Notes: generated by a model not told the origin, from the letters alone. A stretch of 23,273 nucleotides of DNA from Bacilli bacterium (GCA_017476705.1 JAFUZI010000012.1:1-23273); one strand, 5' to 3'. Shown: positions 1-6,487, counted from the first letter of the stretch. Numbers and translations: made by a program.

Positions 1-1
1 A

Positions 2-274
2 CGTATGGAAGGTACTGTTAATAAAGCTATAGTTATGGCTCAAAGAACAGGTGATCAAATGAAGATATCTGCTCAAAATGAATCTGATGCAATTATTCAA
101 AATGCTAAGAATAATGCTAATAGAATTATTAATGAAGCATTTATGCGTCCTGAGAAAACTGAAAATGAAGCAGCACTTTTAAAAAGAAACATTACAATAT
201 TCAAAAAAAGAGTTAAAGATATAGTTGAAGCTCAACTTGAAGTTGTAAGTGAAATGGATGAAATTGACCTATAA
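2..274 (+). CDS. divIVA: DivIVA C-terminal part (5' end outside window)
   Basis: Partial. The frame is open from base 2, so the start lies upstream; the first internal Met is at base 5. The visible 91 residues are a helical coiled coil with the family's C-terminal pattern: A-x-x-x-AQRTGDQMK, then a stretch reading NAKNNANRIINEA, and finally a KKRVKDIVEAQLEVV segment matching the 'F+xRF..LIEAQL' tail of Bacillus DivIVA. DivIVA is a peripheral membrane protein that marks negatively curved membrane at the septum and poles and organises division. Its place directly upstream of ileS matches the ylmH-divIVA-ileS order known in Firmicutes, which supports the call. The membrane-binding N-terminus cannot be seen. 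Confidence 0.88.
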   Translation, partial: RMEGTVNKAIVMAQRTGDQMKISAQNESDAIIQNAKNNANRIINEAFMRPEKTENEAALLKRNITIFKKRVKDIVEAQLEVVSEMDEIDL

Positions 275-297
275 GAGAGTAAAGCTCTCTTTTATTT
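273..297 (+). terminator. Intrinsic terminator of divIVA
   Basis: Seven-bp stem AAGAGAG (273-279) / CTCTCTT (285-291) with a 5-nt loop and a T-rich tail. The stem begins inside the divIVA stop codon. Confidence 0.8.
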
Positions 298-323
298 GAC
301 TAAATATTTATTTAGAGTATAAT
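296..323 (+). promoter_or_regulatory. Sigma-A-type promoter of a small RNA unit
   Basis: TTGACT (296-301), 16-bp spacer, TATAAT (318-323). The predicted transcription start is near 330. It lies directly after the divIVA terminator and the only thing downstream before the next strong terminator (370-416) is non-coding. Confidence 0.7.
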
Positions 324-329
324 TTAACT

Positions 330-416
330 AGAGACACATCTTATTATGTGTGCTCCAAGTTTTTGGCTTAGAACACAACTATTACATTTGTAATATGTTG
401 TGTTCTTTTATTTTTT
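330..416 (+). ncRNA. Candidate small non-coding RNA, about 85 nt
   Basis: Bounded by a consensus promoter (296-323) and a strong terminator (370-416). Predicted structure: hairpin ACACAT (334-339)/ATGTGT (346-351); a short CCAA (355-358)/TTGG (363-366) hairpin; then the terminator, a 10-bp AGAACACAAC (370-379)/GTTGTGTTCT (397-406) stem capped by ATTAC/GTAAT and followed by TTTATTTTTT. The only short reading frame (ATG at 346, 15 codons) has no ribosome binding site. I do not recognise an aptamer or a known RNA family. It ends well before the T-box transcript begins (about 546), so it should be an independent RNA and not an ileS leader. The target and role are unknown. Confidence 0.6.
370..416 (+). 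terminator. Strong intrinsic terminator of the small RNA
   Basis: Perfect 10-bp stem AGAACACAAC/GTTGTGTTCT (370-379/397-406) with a second 5-bp stem at its tip (381-385/390-394) and a T tract at 407-416. Confidence 0.85.
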
Positions 417-510
417 AAAAATTCACTTAATGAATTTTATAAATTTAACTAAAAACTATTTAAATATTTAAAATAATAAAAAATTTTAAATATGATTTTT
501 AAATAAACTC

Positions 511-539
511 TTGAATATTATTTAATAATGTTATATAAT
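511..539 (+). promoter_or_regulatory. ileS promoter
   Basis: TTGAAT (511-516), 17-bp spacer, TATAAT (534-539). The predicted start near 546 gives a leader of about 228 nt holding the T-box. The 417-510 stretch upstream of it is AT-rich and I see nothing else in it. Confidence 0.75.
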
Positions 540-545
540 TAAAAC

Positions 546-760
546 CAGTTAAAGCAAGTGCGAAAGACGGTATTTATAAGATTAGTTAATAGAGAGTCCT
601 TATATGGTGAGAGAGGATAACTAATTATAAATATAGATCACTTTCAAGTGCGATTTATGGATAAGATAAATACGGTAACGCGTTATAGTTAATGAGTATA
701 AAATTAAGGTGGTACCACGGCTAGTTCGTCCTTTTAGGATGACTAGCTTTTTTTTGAATT
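546..760 (+). promoter_or_regulatory. T-box leader (isoleucine) of ileS
   Basis: A tRNA-sensing transcription attenuator. The canonical T-box core AAGGTGGTACCACGG is at 706-720. It is followed by the terminator, in which GCTAGT (720-725) pairs with ACTAGC (742-747) and CGTCC with GGATG around a TTTT loop, then a run of eight T (748-755). Stem I lies between about 554 and 655: GAAAG pairs with CTTTC (641-645) at its base, and an AGAGAG element is seen near 592-597. The likely specifier codon is ATC at 637-639, followed by A, as expected for tRNA-Ile. Uncharged tRNA-Ile would stabilise the antiterminator and allow ileS expression. T-box and terminator are certain; the specifier is read by eye. 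Confidence 0.93.
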
Positions 761-773
761 TAGGAGGGATAAT

Positions 774-3700
774 ATGTTTAAAGAATTAGATAAAAGAAAA
801 CCAAATGAAGTTGAAAAAGATATCTTAAAATCTTGGAAAGATAATAAGATATTTGAAAAAACTATAGATGCTAGAGAAGGAAAAGAAAACTTTGTATTCT
901 ATGATGGGCCTATTTATGCAAACGCTAAGCCAGGAATTCATCATGTACTCGCTAAATCAATAAAGGATTCGTTTACAAAATATAAAACAATGCAAGGTTA
1001 TAGAGTCCTTAGAAAAATAGGACTTGATACTCATGGACTTCCAATTGAAGTTAATGTTGAAAAAAAATTAGGCTTTAAATCAAAATCTGATATTGAGGCA
1101 TTTGGTATTGAAAATTTTTGTAAAGAATGTAATAAAAATACTGCTTTAAATATTGATGAAGTTAATACTTTAACTGATATGATGGGACAATTTATAGATT
1201 GTGAAAATCCATATGTAACTTGCTCTAATGAATTCATTGAATCTGAATGGTGGATTATTAAAGAAATGTTTAAAAAAGATTTAATCTATCATGGTAATAA
1301 AGTACTTTGGTATTGTCCAAGATGTGGTACTGAACTATCAGCTAATGAAGTATCACAAGGATATGAAGAGACTTCAGTAAATACTGTAATATTCCCACTT
1401 AAAAAAGTTGATGAAGATGTATACTTCTTAGCTTGGACAACAACTCCATGGACACTAATAGCTAATGTTGCTTTATGCGTAAATCCTAATCTTACTTATG
1501 TAAAAGTAGAATCAATGGGTTATAAATTTATACTTTGTGAATCACTAGTTGAAAAAGTATTAGGTGAAGATGTAAAAGTACTAGAGACATATAAAGGTAC
1601 TGACTTAGTTGGTATGAAATACGAGCAATTAATGCCTTTTGTAAGTGTTGAAGGTAAAGCATTTGAGGTAGTTGCTGACAATTATGTAACTGATACTGAT
1701 GGTACAGGTATTGTTCATATTGCGCCTGCATTTGGTGCTGATGATAATAGAGTATGTATGGAAAATGGTATTGGATTTGTAAATCCAGTTGGACCAGATG
1801 GATGCTATACAGAGGGACCTTGGAAAGGTACTTTAGTTACTGATAAAGATTTAGAAATTGAAATCATTAAATGGTTAAAAGAAAATGATAAATTATTTAA
1901 AAAGATTAAAATAGTTCATGACTATCCACATTGTTGGAGATGTAAGAGTGCTCTAATCTCTTATCCAAAACCAGCTTGGTATGTTGCTACTACAAAATAT
2001 AAAGATAAGATAATAGAGGCAAATAATAAAATAAATTGGTATCCTGATTATGTTGGTACTAAAAGATTTGGTAACTGGTTAGATAATATGGTAGACTGGG
2101 GTATATCTAGATCTCGTTATTGGGGATGTCCTCTACCTATTTGGACAAATAAAGAAACTGGAGAAATTTATTGTGTAGGTTCAAGAGCAGAGTTACAAGA
2201 ACTTGCTATTGAAGATGTTGATATTATGTCTATGGAACTTCATAGACCATATATTGATAATATTCATATTAAGTCCCCTAATACAGGTGATACTCTAACT
2301 CGTGTTGAAGATGTACTTGATGTATGGTTTGATTCAGGTTCAATGCCTTATGCACAATTCCATTATCCATTTGAAAACAAAGAATTATTTGAATCACAAT
2401 TTCCAGCTGATTTTATAGCTGAAGGATTAGACCAAACTAGAGGATGGTTCTATGTACTTTTAGTAATTTCTACAATTATATCTGGTGAATCTTGCTTTAA
2501 AAATGTTGTAGTTAATGACATGGTACTTGATGGTCAAGGTAAAAAAATGAGTAAATCAACTGGTAATATAGTAGATCCAATTAAAACAATAGAAGAATAT
2601 GGCGCTGATAATGTAAGATGGTATATGTTCTATGTATCACCAGTTTGGACACCTTTAAAATTTGACTTAGAAGGACTTAAAGAAGTACATTCAAAATTCT
2701 TTAACCCACTTAAAAATACTTATTCATTCTTCTCTACATATGCGAATATTGATAATATAGATATTAATGAATGTAATGTTGATTATCAAGATAGAGAAGA
2801 AATTGATAAATGGTTACTTTCTAAATATAATAAACTTGTTAAAGAAGTAACAGATGCATATGAGGCATATGACTTAAATATAGTTGTTAAATTAATTACA
2901 TCTTTTGTATCAGAAGATTTATCTAACTGGTATATAAGACGTAATAGAGATAGATTTTGGTCAAGTGTTATGGATATCTCTAAAAAGTCAGTTTATAAAA
3001 CCACTTATGAAGTATTAGTTGGATTATCAAAATTATGTGCTCCAATTATTCCATTTACAACAGAAGAGTTATATCGTAATTTAACTGGGGAAGAATCAGT
3101 TCATTTAAGTGATTTTCCTAAATATAATGAGTCATACATTAATGATGCAATTGAAACTAAAATGGATTTAGTAAGGGACTTAATATCACTTGGTAGAAAT
3201 GCTAGAGAAGATGCTAAACTAAAAGTTAGACAACCAATAAGCGAAGCTATAATAGATGGTAAAAATAAGGATATTATTGCTGATTTAGTAGATTTAATTA
3301 AAGAAGAATTAAACGTTAAAGAAGTGGTATTTAAAGATGATTTATCTGAATTTATGACACTTTCTGTTAAACCAAACTTCAAAGAAGTGGGTAAAATGCT
3401 AGGCGCAAAAATGAAAGACTTTACAACTGCTTTAGCTAATCTATCTATAGAAGATGTTAATAAACTTAATAATGGTGATTCTATTACTATTGATTTAGAT
3501 GGCGAGTTTACAGTAGAACCTTATATGGCAGATATTAGATATTCTGCTAAAGAAGGTTTTGATGTAGCAACAGAAAACAATAACTTTATAATCTTAAATA
3601 CAACTTTAACTAATGAGTTAATTGAAGAGGGTATTGCTCGTGAATTAATTTCTAAAGTTCAAAACTTAAGAAAAGAATCTAACTTTAATATAGTAGATAG

Positions 3701-3872
3701 AATTAACTTATATTATAATTCTGATAGTGAAGTTGAAAGTACTATTAATAACTTCCTAGAATTTATTAAGAAAGAAACATTATCAGTTGAGGTTATTAAA
3801 AAAGACAACTTAGATAATAAAGTTGATTTAAATGGTCATGAAGCTTATATTGCTGTTGAGGTTGTAAAATAA
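774..3872 (+). CDS. ileS: Isoleucyl-tRNA synthetase, type 2 (GxHH signature)
   Basis: Charges tRNA-Ile with isoleucine in the cytosol. It has 1032 residues and starts at an ATG 5 nt after AGGAGGG. The Rossmann active site has the first signature as GIHH (residues 54-57, in a KPGIHHVLAKSIKD context) instead of HIGH, and KMSKS at 591-595 followed by TGN. The CP1 editing domain shows TTTPWTLIANVA near residue 225 and GTGIVHIAPAFGADD near 310-325. CPRC and CWRC cysteine pairs flank the catalytic insert. A DVLDVWFDSGS block and an anticodon-binding domain with WYIRRNRDRFW follow. There is no C-terminal zinc finger, so the architecture is that of the eukaryote-like type 2 enzymes, not the type 1 enzyme of B. 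subtilis. Type 2 enzymes are known to be poorly inhibited by mupirocin. Expression is controlled by the upstream T-box. Confidence 0.97.
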   Translation: MFKELDKRKPNEVEKDILKSWKDNKIFEKTIDAREGKENFVFYDGPIYANAKPGIHHVLAKSIKDSFTKYKTMQGYRVLRKIGLDTHGLPIEVNVEKKLGFKSKSDIEAFGIENFCKECNKNTALNIDEVNTLTDMMGQFIDCENPYVTCSNEFIESEWWIIKEMFKKDLIYHGNKVLWYCPRCGTELSANEVSQGYEETSVNTVIFPLKKVDEDVYFLAWTTTPWTLIANVALCVNPNLTYVKVESMGYKFILCESLVEKVLGEDVKVLETYKGTDLVGMKYEQLMPFVSVEGKAFEVVADNYVTDTDGTGIVHIAPAFGADDNRVCMENGIGFVNPVGPDGCYTEGPWKGTLVTDKDLEIEIIKWLKENDKLFKKIKIVHDYPHCWRCKSALISYPKPAWYVATTKYKDKIIEANNKINWYPDYVGTKRFGNWLDNMVDWGISRSRYWGCPLPIWTNKETGEIYCVGSRAELQELAIEDVDIMSMELHRPYIDNIHIKSPNTGDTLTRVEDVLDVWFDSGSMPYAQFHYPFENKELFESQFPADFIAEGLDQTRGWFYVLLVISTIISGESCFKNVVVNDMVLDGQGKKMSKSTGNIVDPIKTIEEYGADNVRWYMFYVSPVWTPLKFDLEGLKEVHSKFFNPLKNTYSFFSTYANIDNIDINECNVDYQDREEIDKWLLSKYNKLVKEVTDAYEAYDLNIVVKLITSFVSEDLSNWYIRRNRDRFWSSVMDISKKSVYKTTYEVLVGLSKLCAPIIPFTTEELYRNLTGEESVHLSDFPKYNESYINDAIETKMDLVRDLISLGRNAREDAKLKVRQPISEAIIDGKNKDIIADLVDLIKEELNVKEVVFKDDLSEFMTLSVKPNFKEVGKMLGAKMKDFTTALANLSIEDVNKLNNGDSITIDLDGEFTVEPYMADIRYSAKEGFDVATENNNFIILNTTLTNELIEEGIARELISKVQNLRKESNFNIVDRINLYYNSDSEVESTINNFLEFIKKETLSVEVIKKDNLDNKVDLNGHEAYIAVEVVK

Positions 3873-3897
3873 AAGAACTTGTAAAAGTTCTTTTTTT
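3872..3897 (+). terminator. Intrinsic terminator of ileS
   Basis: Nine-bp stem AAAGAACTT (3872-3880) / AAGTTCTTT (3885-3893), loop GTAA, T run to 3897. It overlaps the stop codon. Confidence 0.85.
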
Positions 3898-3898
3898 G

Positions 3899-3907
3899 TG
3901 CTACTAT
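3899..3907 (+). promoter_or_regulatory. Candidate extended -10 promoter of the antisense RNA
   Basis: TGcTACTAT (3899-3907) directly after the ileS T run, without a -35. The layout is the same as the TGcTATAAT promoters of this window (12058, 21111). It would start the plus-strand RNA near 3913. A TATTAT at 3921-3926 is an alternative -10. Confidence 0.4.
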
Positions 3908-3931
3908 GTATGTAGGTGAGTATTATCTCAT

Positions 3932-3976
3932 AAAATAAAAAAGGATACATTTGAATGCAAGACTCAGATGTATTCC
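3932..3976 (-). terminator. Terminator of the toxin mRNA
   Basis: Read on the minus strand: GGAATACATCTGA (3976-3964), 9-nt loop, TCAAATGTATCC (3954-3943), then TTTTTT-A-TTTT (3942-3932). One bulged base and one G-U pair. The same hairpin forms the 5' structure of the opposing RNA. Confidence 0.75.
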
Positions 3977-3985
3977 TTAATGGGT

Positions 3986-4025
3986 GCATCTGAAATCAAC
4001 TTATGTTGATGACAGATGTTTTTTT
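3986..4025 (+). terminator. Terminator of the antisense RNA
   Basis: CATCTG-AA-ATCAAC / GTTGAT-GA-CAGATG with a TTAT loop, a symmetric 2x2 purine internal loop, and a seven-T tail at 4019-4025. It has no T run on the minus strand, so it is one-directional. Confidence 0.8.
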
Positions 4026-4115
4026 CTATTTAAATATAATTATATACATTTGTATAAAGATTATAAGAAATAGAAGGATGATAATGAAAAATTGAGAAGT
4101 TTCTCTTTTAGTCAT
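4026..4115 (-). CDS. 29-residue membrane peptide, candidate type I toxin
   Basis: Start ATG at 4115-4113, stop TAG at 4028-4026. The peptide opens with a polar MTKRETSQ, continues with an almost uninterrupted run of Phe, Ile and Leu (residues 9-21), then QMY, III, F and a terminal Lys: one transmembrane helix with charges at both ends. The Shine-Dalgarno GGGAGGTGAT (4128-4119) is one of the strongest in the window, in front of a perfect sigma-A promoter. A stem CCTTTC/GAAGGG (4141-4136/4131-4126) overlaps the first bases of the Shine-Dalgarno and could mask it. Short hydrophobic peptides of this kind, in a long structured mRNA opposed by an antisense RNA, are typical of type I toxins such as Fst, TxpA and BsrG. 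The sequence itself matches none that I know by heart. It could instead be a regulatory or structural membrane microprotein. Confidence 0.62.
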   Translation of the reverse strand: MTKRETSQFFIIILLFLIIFIQMYIIIFK

Positions 4116-4125
4116 TATATCACCT

Positions 4126-4141
4126 CCCTTCTGAAGAAAGG
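4126..4141 (-). promoter_or_regulatory. Hairpin overlapping the toxin ribosome binding site
   Basis: On the minus strand CCTTTC (4141-4136), loop TTCA, GAAGGG (4131-4126). The 3' arm includes the first G residues of GGGAGGTGAT, so folding could limit ribosome access, as the 5' stem-loop of fst mRNA does. Confidence 0.5.
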
Positions 4142-4143
4142 AA

Positions 4144-4170
4144 AAAACATCTGATATTTCAAATGTATCC
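4144..4170 (-). repeat. Inverted partial copy of the 3943-3976 hairpin at the toxin mRNA 5' end
   Basis: The minus strand reads GGATACATTTGA (4170-4159), AATA, TCAGATGT (4154-4147), then TTTTTT. The 12-nt and 8-nt blocks are identical to plus-strand blocks at 3943-3954 and 3964-3971. Within one toxin transcript they are therefore perfectly complementary to its 3' terminator. Confidence 0.85.
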
Positions 4171-4176
4171 ATGTAC

Positions 4177-4205
4177 ATTATAATAATTTTAATCAAAGTA
4201 GTCAA
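4177..4205 (-). promoter_or_regulatory. Toxin mRNA promoter
   Basis: Minus strand TTGACT (4205-4200), 17-bp spacer, TATAAT (4182-4177). One of the best consensus promoters in the window. The predicted start is about 4170, giving an mRNA of about 240 nt for a 90-nt reading frame. Confidence 0.8.
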
Positions 4206-4206
4206 T

Positions 4207-4238
4207 AAGATACAAATAAATGTATCTTTATTTTTTTT
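4207..4238 (+). terminator. Terminator-like hairpin between toxin promoter and tgt promoter
   Basis: AAGATACA (4207-4214) / TGTATCTT (4221-4228) with a 6-nt loop and a long T tract to 4238. No identified plus-strand transcript needs it: the antisense RNA ends at 4026. It may shield tgt from read-through. Confidence 0.6.
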
Positions 4239-4246
4239 ATATTTTT

Positions 4247-4255
4247 TGATATAAT
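4247..4255 (+). promoter_or_regulatory. tgt promoter (extended -10)
   Basis: TGaTATAAT at 4247-4255, with no recognisable -35 in the T tract upstream. The ribosome binding site GCGAGGTGA lies at 4262-4270. Confidence 0.6.
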
Positions 4256-4276
4256 CATTAGGCGAGGTGAAATCAC

Positions 4277-5398
4277 ATGAAGATTAAATATGATTTACTT
4301 AAAAATGATGGAAAAGCAAGATATGGTATGTTACATACTAATTATGGAAGCTATGAAACTCCAATGTTTATGCCTGTTGGAACACTTGCTAATGTAAAAA
4401 CACTAACTCCTGAAGAGTTAAAAGCTATGAATAGCGCAGTAATACTTTCAAATACATATCACTTATGGCTTAGACCTGGTGAAGACGTAGTTGATCATGC
4501 AGGAGGTCTACATAAATTTATGAATTGGAATGGTCCAATCTTAACAGATAGTGGTGGATTTCAAGTATTTTCATTAGCTAAAAACAAGAAAAAAGATATA
4601 GTAGAAGAAGGAGTTCATTTTAAAAGCCATTTAGATGGAAAAGATTTATTCTTAACTCCTGAGTTATCTATTCAAATTCAAAATAAACTAGATAGTGATA
4701 TTGCGATGTCATTTGATGAATGTATTCCTTATCCAGCTACTTATGAATATGCTAAAGCATCTACTGAAAGAACTTTAAGATGGGCTCGTCGTGGTAAAGA
4801 TGTATTCAATAATGAAAATCAATCTTTATTTGGTATTGTTCAAGGCGGAGAATATGAAGATTTAAGAAAATTCTCTGCTGAAGAGACAGTTAAGATGGAT
4901 TTTGATGGATATTCAATTGGTGGAACTAGTGTTGGTGAAGATAAAGATACAATGTATAGAATGATTGATTATGCAATTAAATATTTGCCAGAAAATAAAC
5001 CAAGATATTTAATGGGAGTAGGGGATCCTATTGACTTACTTGAAGGAGTAGAACGTGGAATAGACATGTTTGACTGTGTACTTCCAACACGTATAGCTCG
5101 TCATGGTAATGCATTTACAAGATATGGAAAAATTAATATTAAAAATGCTAAATATAAAGAAGATTTCACACCACTTGAAAATGATTGTGATTGCTATACA
5201 TGTAAAAATTATACAAAAGCATATGTAAGACACTTAATAGTATCTAATGAATCATTAGGTGGAAGACTTTTATCTATTCACAATATTAGATTTTTAATTA
5301 AATTAATGGAAGAAATAAGAATGTCTATTAAAGAGGATAGATTTATAGAATATAAAAAAGATTTTATAGAAAAATATACAATAAAAAAGACAAATTAG
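4277..5398 (+). CDS. tgt: tRNA-guanine transglycosylase
   Basis: Exchanges guanine 34 of GUN-anticodon tRNAs (Asp, Asn, His, Tyr) for preQ1 in the queuosine pathway. It has 373 residues, the family length; ATG follows GCGAGGTGA. The TIM barrel shows DSGGFQVF with D91 as general acid/base, the nucleophile D266 in FDCVLPTR, and an IGGTSVGED substrate loop. The zinc site is complete: C304, C306, C309 and H335. It has its own promoter and no queA, ruvB or yajC neighbour, unlike the usual Firmicute cluster. The loop keeps Val (TSVGE), which fits preQ1 more than queuine; that specificity is inference. Confidence 0.97.
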   Translation: MKIKYDLLKNDGKARYGMLHTNYGSYETPMFMPVGTLANVKTLTPEELKAMNSAVILSNTYHLWLRPGEDVVDHAGGLHKFMNWNGPILTDSGGFQVFSLAKNKKKDIVEEGVHFKSHLDGKDLFLTPELSIQIQNKLDSDIAMSFDECIPYPATYEYAKASTERTLRWARRGKDVFNNENQSLFGIVQGGEYEDLRKFSAEETVKMDFDGYSIGGTSVGEDKDTMYRMIDYAIKYLPENKPRYLMGVGDPIDLLEGVERGIDMFDCVLPTRIARHGNAFTRYGKINIKNAKYKEDFTPLENDCDCYTCKNYTKAYVRHLIVSNESLGGRLLSIHNIRFLIKLMEEIRMSIKEDRFIEYKKDFIEKYTIKKTN

Positions 5399-5410
5399 TG
5401 TCTTTTTTTT
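5383..5410. terminator. Bidirectional terminator between tgt and the minus-strand membrane gene
   Basis: Ten-bp stem AAAAAAGACA (5383-5392) / TGTCTTTTTT (5399-5408). The A and T runs give a U tail on both strands. The tgt stop codon (5396-5398) sits in the loop. Confidence 0.8.
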
Positions 5411-5422
5411 ATATTGAAATAA

Positions 5423-5788
5423 TTAGTTATTATTCTTTTTTAAAATACCTATCATTGATCCTAACATTGAAGGTAGAATTAAAATAATGAAATAAATAAT
5501 TAATTTTAAACTGAATTTTTTTATAAAAATTATATTAATTAGGATTAATAAAAAATAAAATATAATTCCGACTTTTAGACCTTCTAAATAACCTTTAGAT
5601 GTGGATTTTTTTCCTGTAATAAATCCAGATATAAACATAGTTATAATTATAAATAATATTTCTAAGATAGAATATGCTTTATTGCTTATTAAATCAAAGT
5701 AACTAAGAAGCGTTAATAATAACATTAAAGCTAATAAAGATATTATAATTATTAAAATACTTGTAATATATTTTTTTAAATAATTCAT
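5423..5788 (-). CDS. TIGR04086 (DUF3792/YrzE-like) membrane protein
   Basis: 121 residues with four predicted transmembrane helices, approximately residues 8-29, 41-61, 72-92 and 95-114. The middle GFITGKKSTSKGYLEGLKVG, with Gly, Ser and Lys in a loop between helices 2 and 3, is the pattern of this small Firmicute membrane family, whose function is not established. Start ATG at 5788 with AGGTGAT 5 nt upstream. It is divergent from the DUF421 gene and converges on tgt, sharing a bidirectional terminator. The family call is from pattern memory. Confidence 0.7.
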   Translation of the reverse strand: MNYLKKYITSILIIIISLLALMLLLTLLSYFDLISNKAYSILEILFIIITMFISGFITGKKSTSKGYLEGLKVGIIFYFLLILINIIFIKKFSLKLIIYFIILILPSMLGSMIGILKKNNN

Positions 5789-5860
5789 AAAATCACCTAA
5801 TAAATAATATGTTTTTGTATAAAAAAATATAACATAATCATTATATAAATAGGTGATAAA

Positions 5861-6487
5861 ATGATACTACTTATTGTAAAGACAATTGTCTTATATATAA
5901 TTATAACAGTTTCTTATAGAATAATGGGGAAAAAAGAAATAGGAGAATTAAGTGTAGTTGATTTTATTGTTACAATTTTAATGGCAGAAATTGCTGCTTT
6001 GTCTATTGAAGAAAAAAATTTGCCATTATTATACACTATAACTCCAATAGCAACACTGGTTATAATTCAGAAGTCTTTAAGTTATTTTTCACTTAAATCA
6101 TCTAATATAAGAAATATAGTAGATGGAAGACCTTCAGTTATTATAAAAGGTGGAAAACTCGTATTTAGTGAAATGACTAAATTAAAATATAGTTTAGATG
6201 ATTTACTTAGTCAATTACGTGAAAAAGGAATTGAAAGTATTGAAAAAGTAGATTATGCAGTACTTGAAAATAATGGGAATTTATCCATATTTCAAAATGT
6301 AAAAGATTACCCATTTCCACTTATAATGGATGGCGAAATTGATTATAATATTTTAAAAGAAATTGGAAAAGATAGAAAATGGCTGGAAAAATTACTTATT
6401 TCTAATAAAATAGATGCCTCTGATATCTTTTATGCATTTTATAGGAAAAATAAGACATATATAATTAAAAAAACTGATTTAATATAA
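5861..6487 (+). CDS. DUF421 (YetF-type) membrane protein
   Basis: 208 residues. Two to three N-terminal transmembrane segments (about 2-19, 34-50, 56-74) carry the family's KKEIGELSVVDFIVTILMAE signature. They are followed by the cytoplasmic alpha/beta DUF421 domain (about 80-200) with RPSVIIKGGKL, the ...LLSQLREKGI segment and VDYAVLENNGNLSI. B. subtilis relatives (YetF, YrbG, YdfS) are membrane proteins, some acting in spore membrane properties. Here no sporulation gene is near, so a general envelope role is as far as the context goes. ATG follows AGGTGAT. Confidence 0.88.
   Translation: MILLIVKTIVLYIIITVSYRIMGKKEIGELSVVDFIVTILMAEIAALSIEEKNLPLLYTITPIATLVIIQKSLSYFSLKSSNIRNIVDGRPSVIIKGGKLVFSEMTKLKYSLDDLLSQLREKGIESIEKVDYAVLENNGNLSIFQNVKDYPFPLIMDGEIDYNILKEIGKDRKWLEKLLISNKIDASDIFYAFYRKNKTYIIKKTDLI

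Larger units (their letters stand above)
3913..4026 (+). ncRNA. Candidate antitoxin antisense RNA of a type I toxin-antitoxin locus
   Basis: Plus-strand RNA that carries no plausible coding frame and lies opposite the 3' part of the predicted toxin mRNA. Hairpin A: GGATACATTTGA (3943-3954) with TCAGATGTATTCC (3964-3976), loop 3955-3963. Hairpin B: CATCTG (3987-3992)/CAGATG (4013-4018) and ATCAAC/GTTGAT around TTAT, followed by seven T (4019-4025), a clear intrinsic terminator. About 90 nt would be fully complementary to the toxin mRNA 3' UTR. The 3' arm of hairpin A could also pair, with one bulge and one wobble, with the mRNA 5' end. The start is uncertain (3913-3933). The arrangement resembles txpA/ratA and bsrG/SR4, where convergent overlapping RNAs regulate a small membrane toxin; the function here is inference. 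Confidence 0.55.

Noticed and set aside
346..393. 15-codon frame (ATG 346) inside the small RNA
   Set aside because: No ribosome binding site, and it runs through the terminator stem; structure explains the sequence better.
3906..3938. 10-codon frame (ATG 3906) upstream of the antisense RNA hairpin
   Set aside because: No ribosome binding site in front; the AGGTGAG lies inside the frame. Probably promoter/leader sequence.
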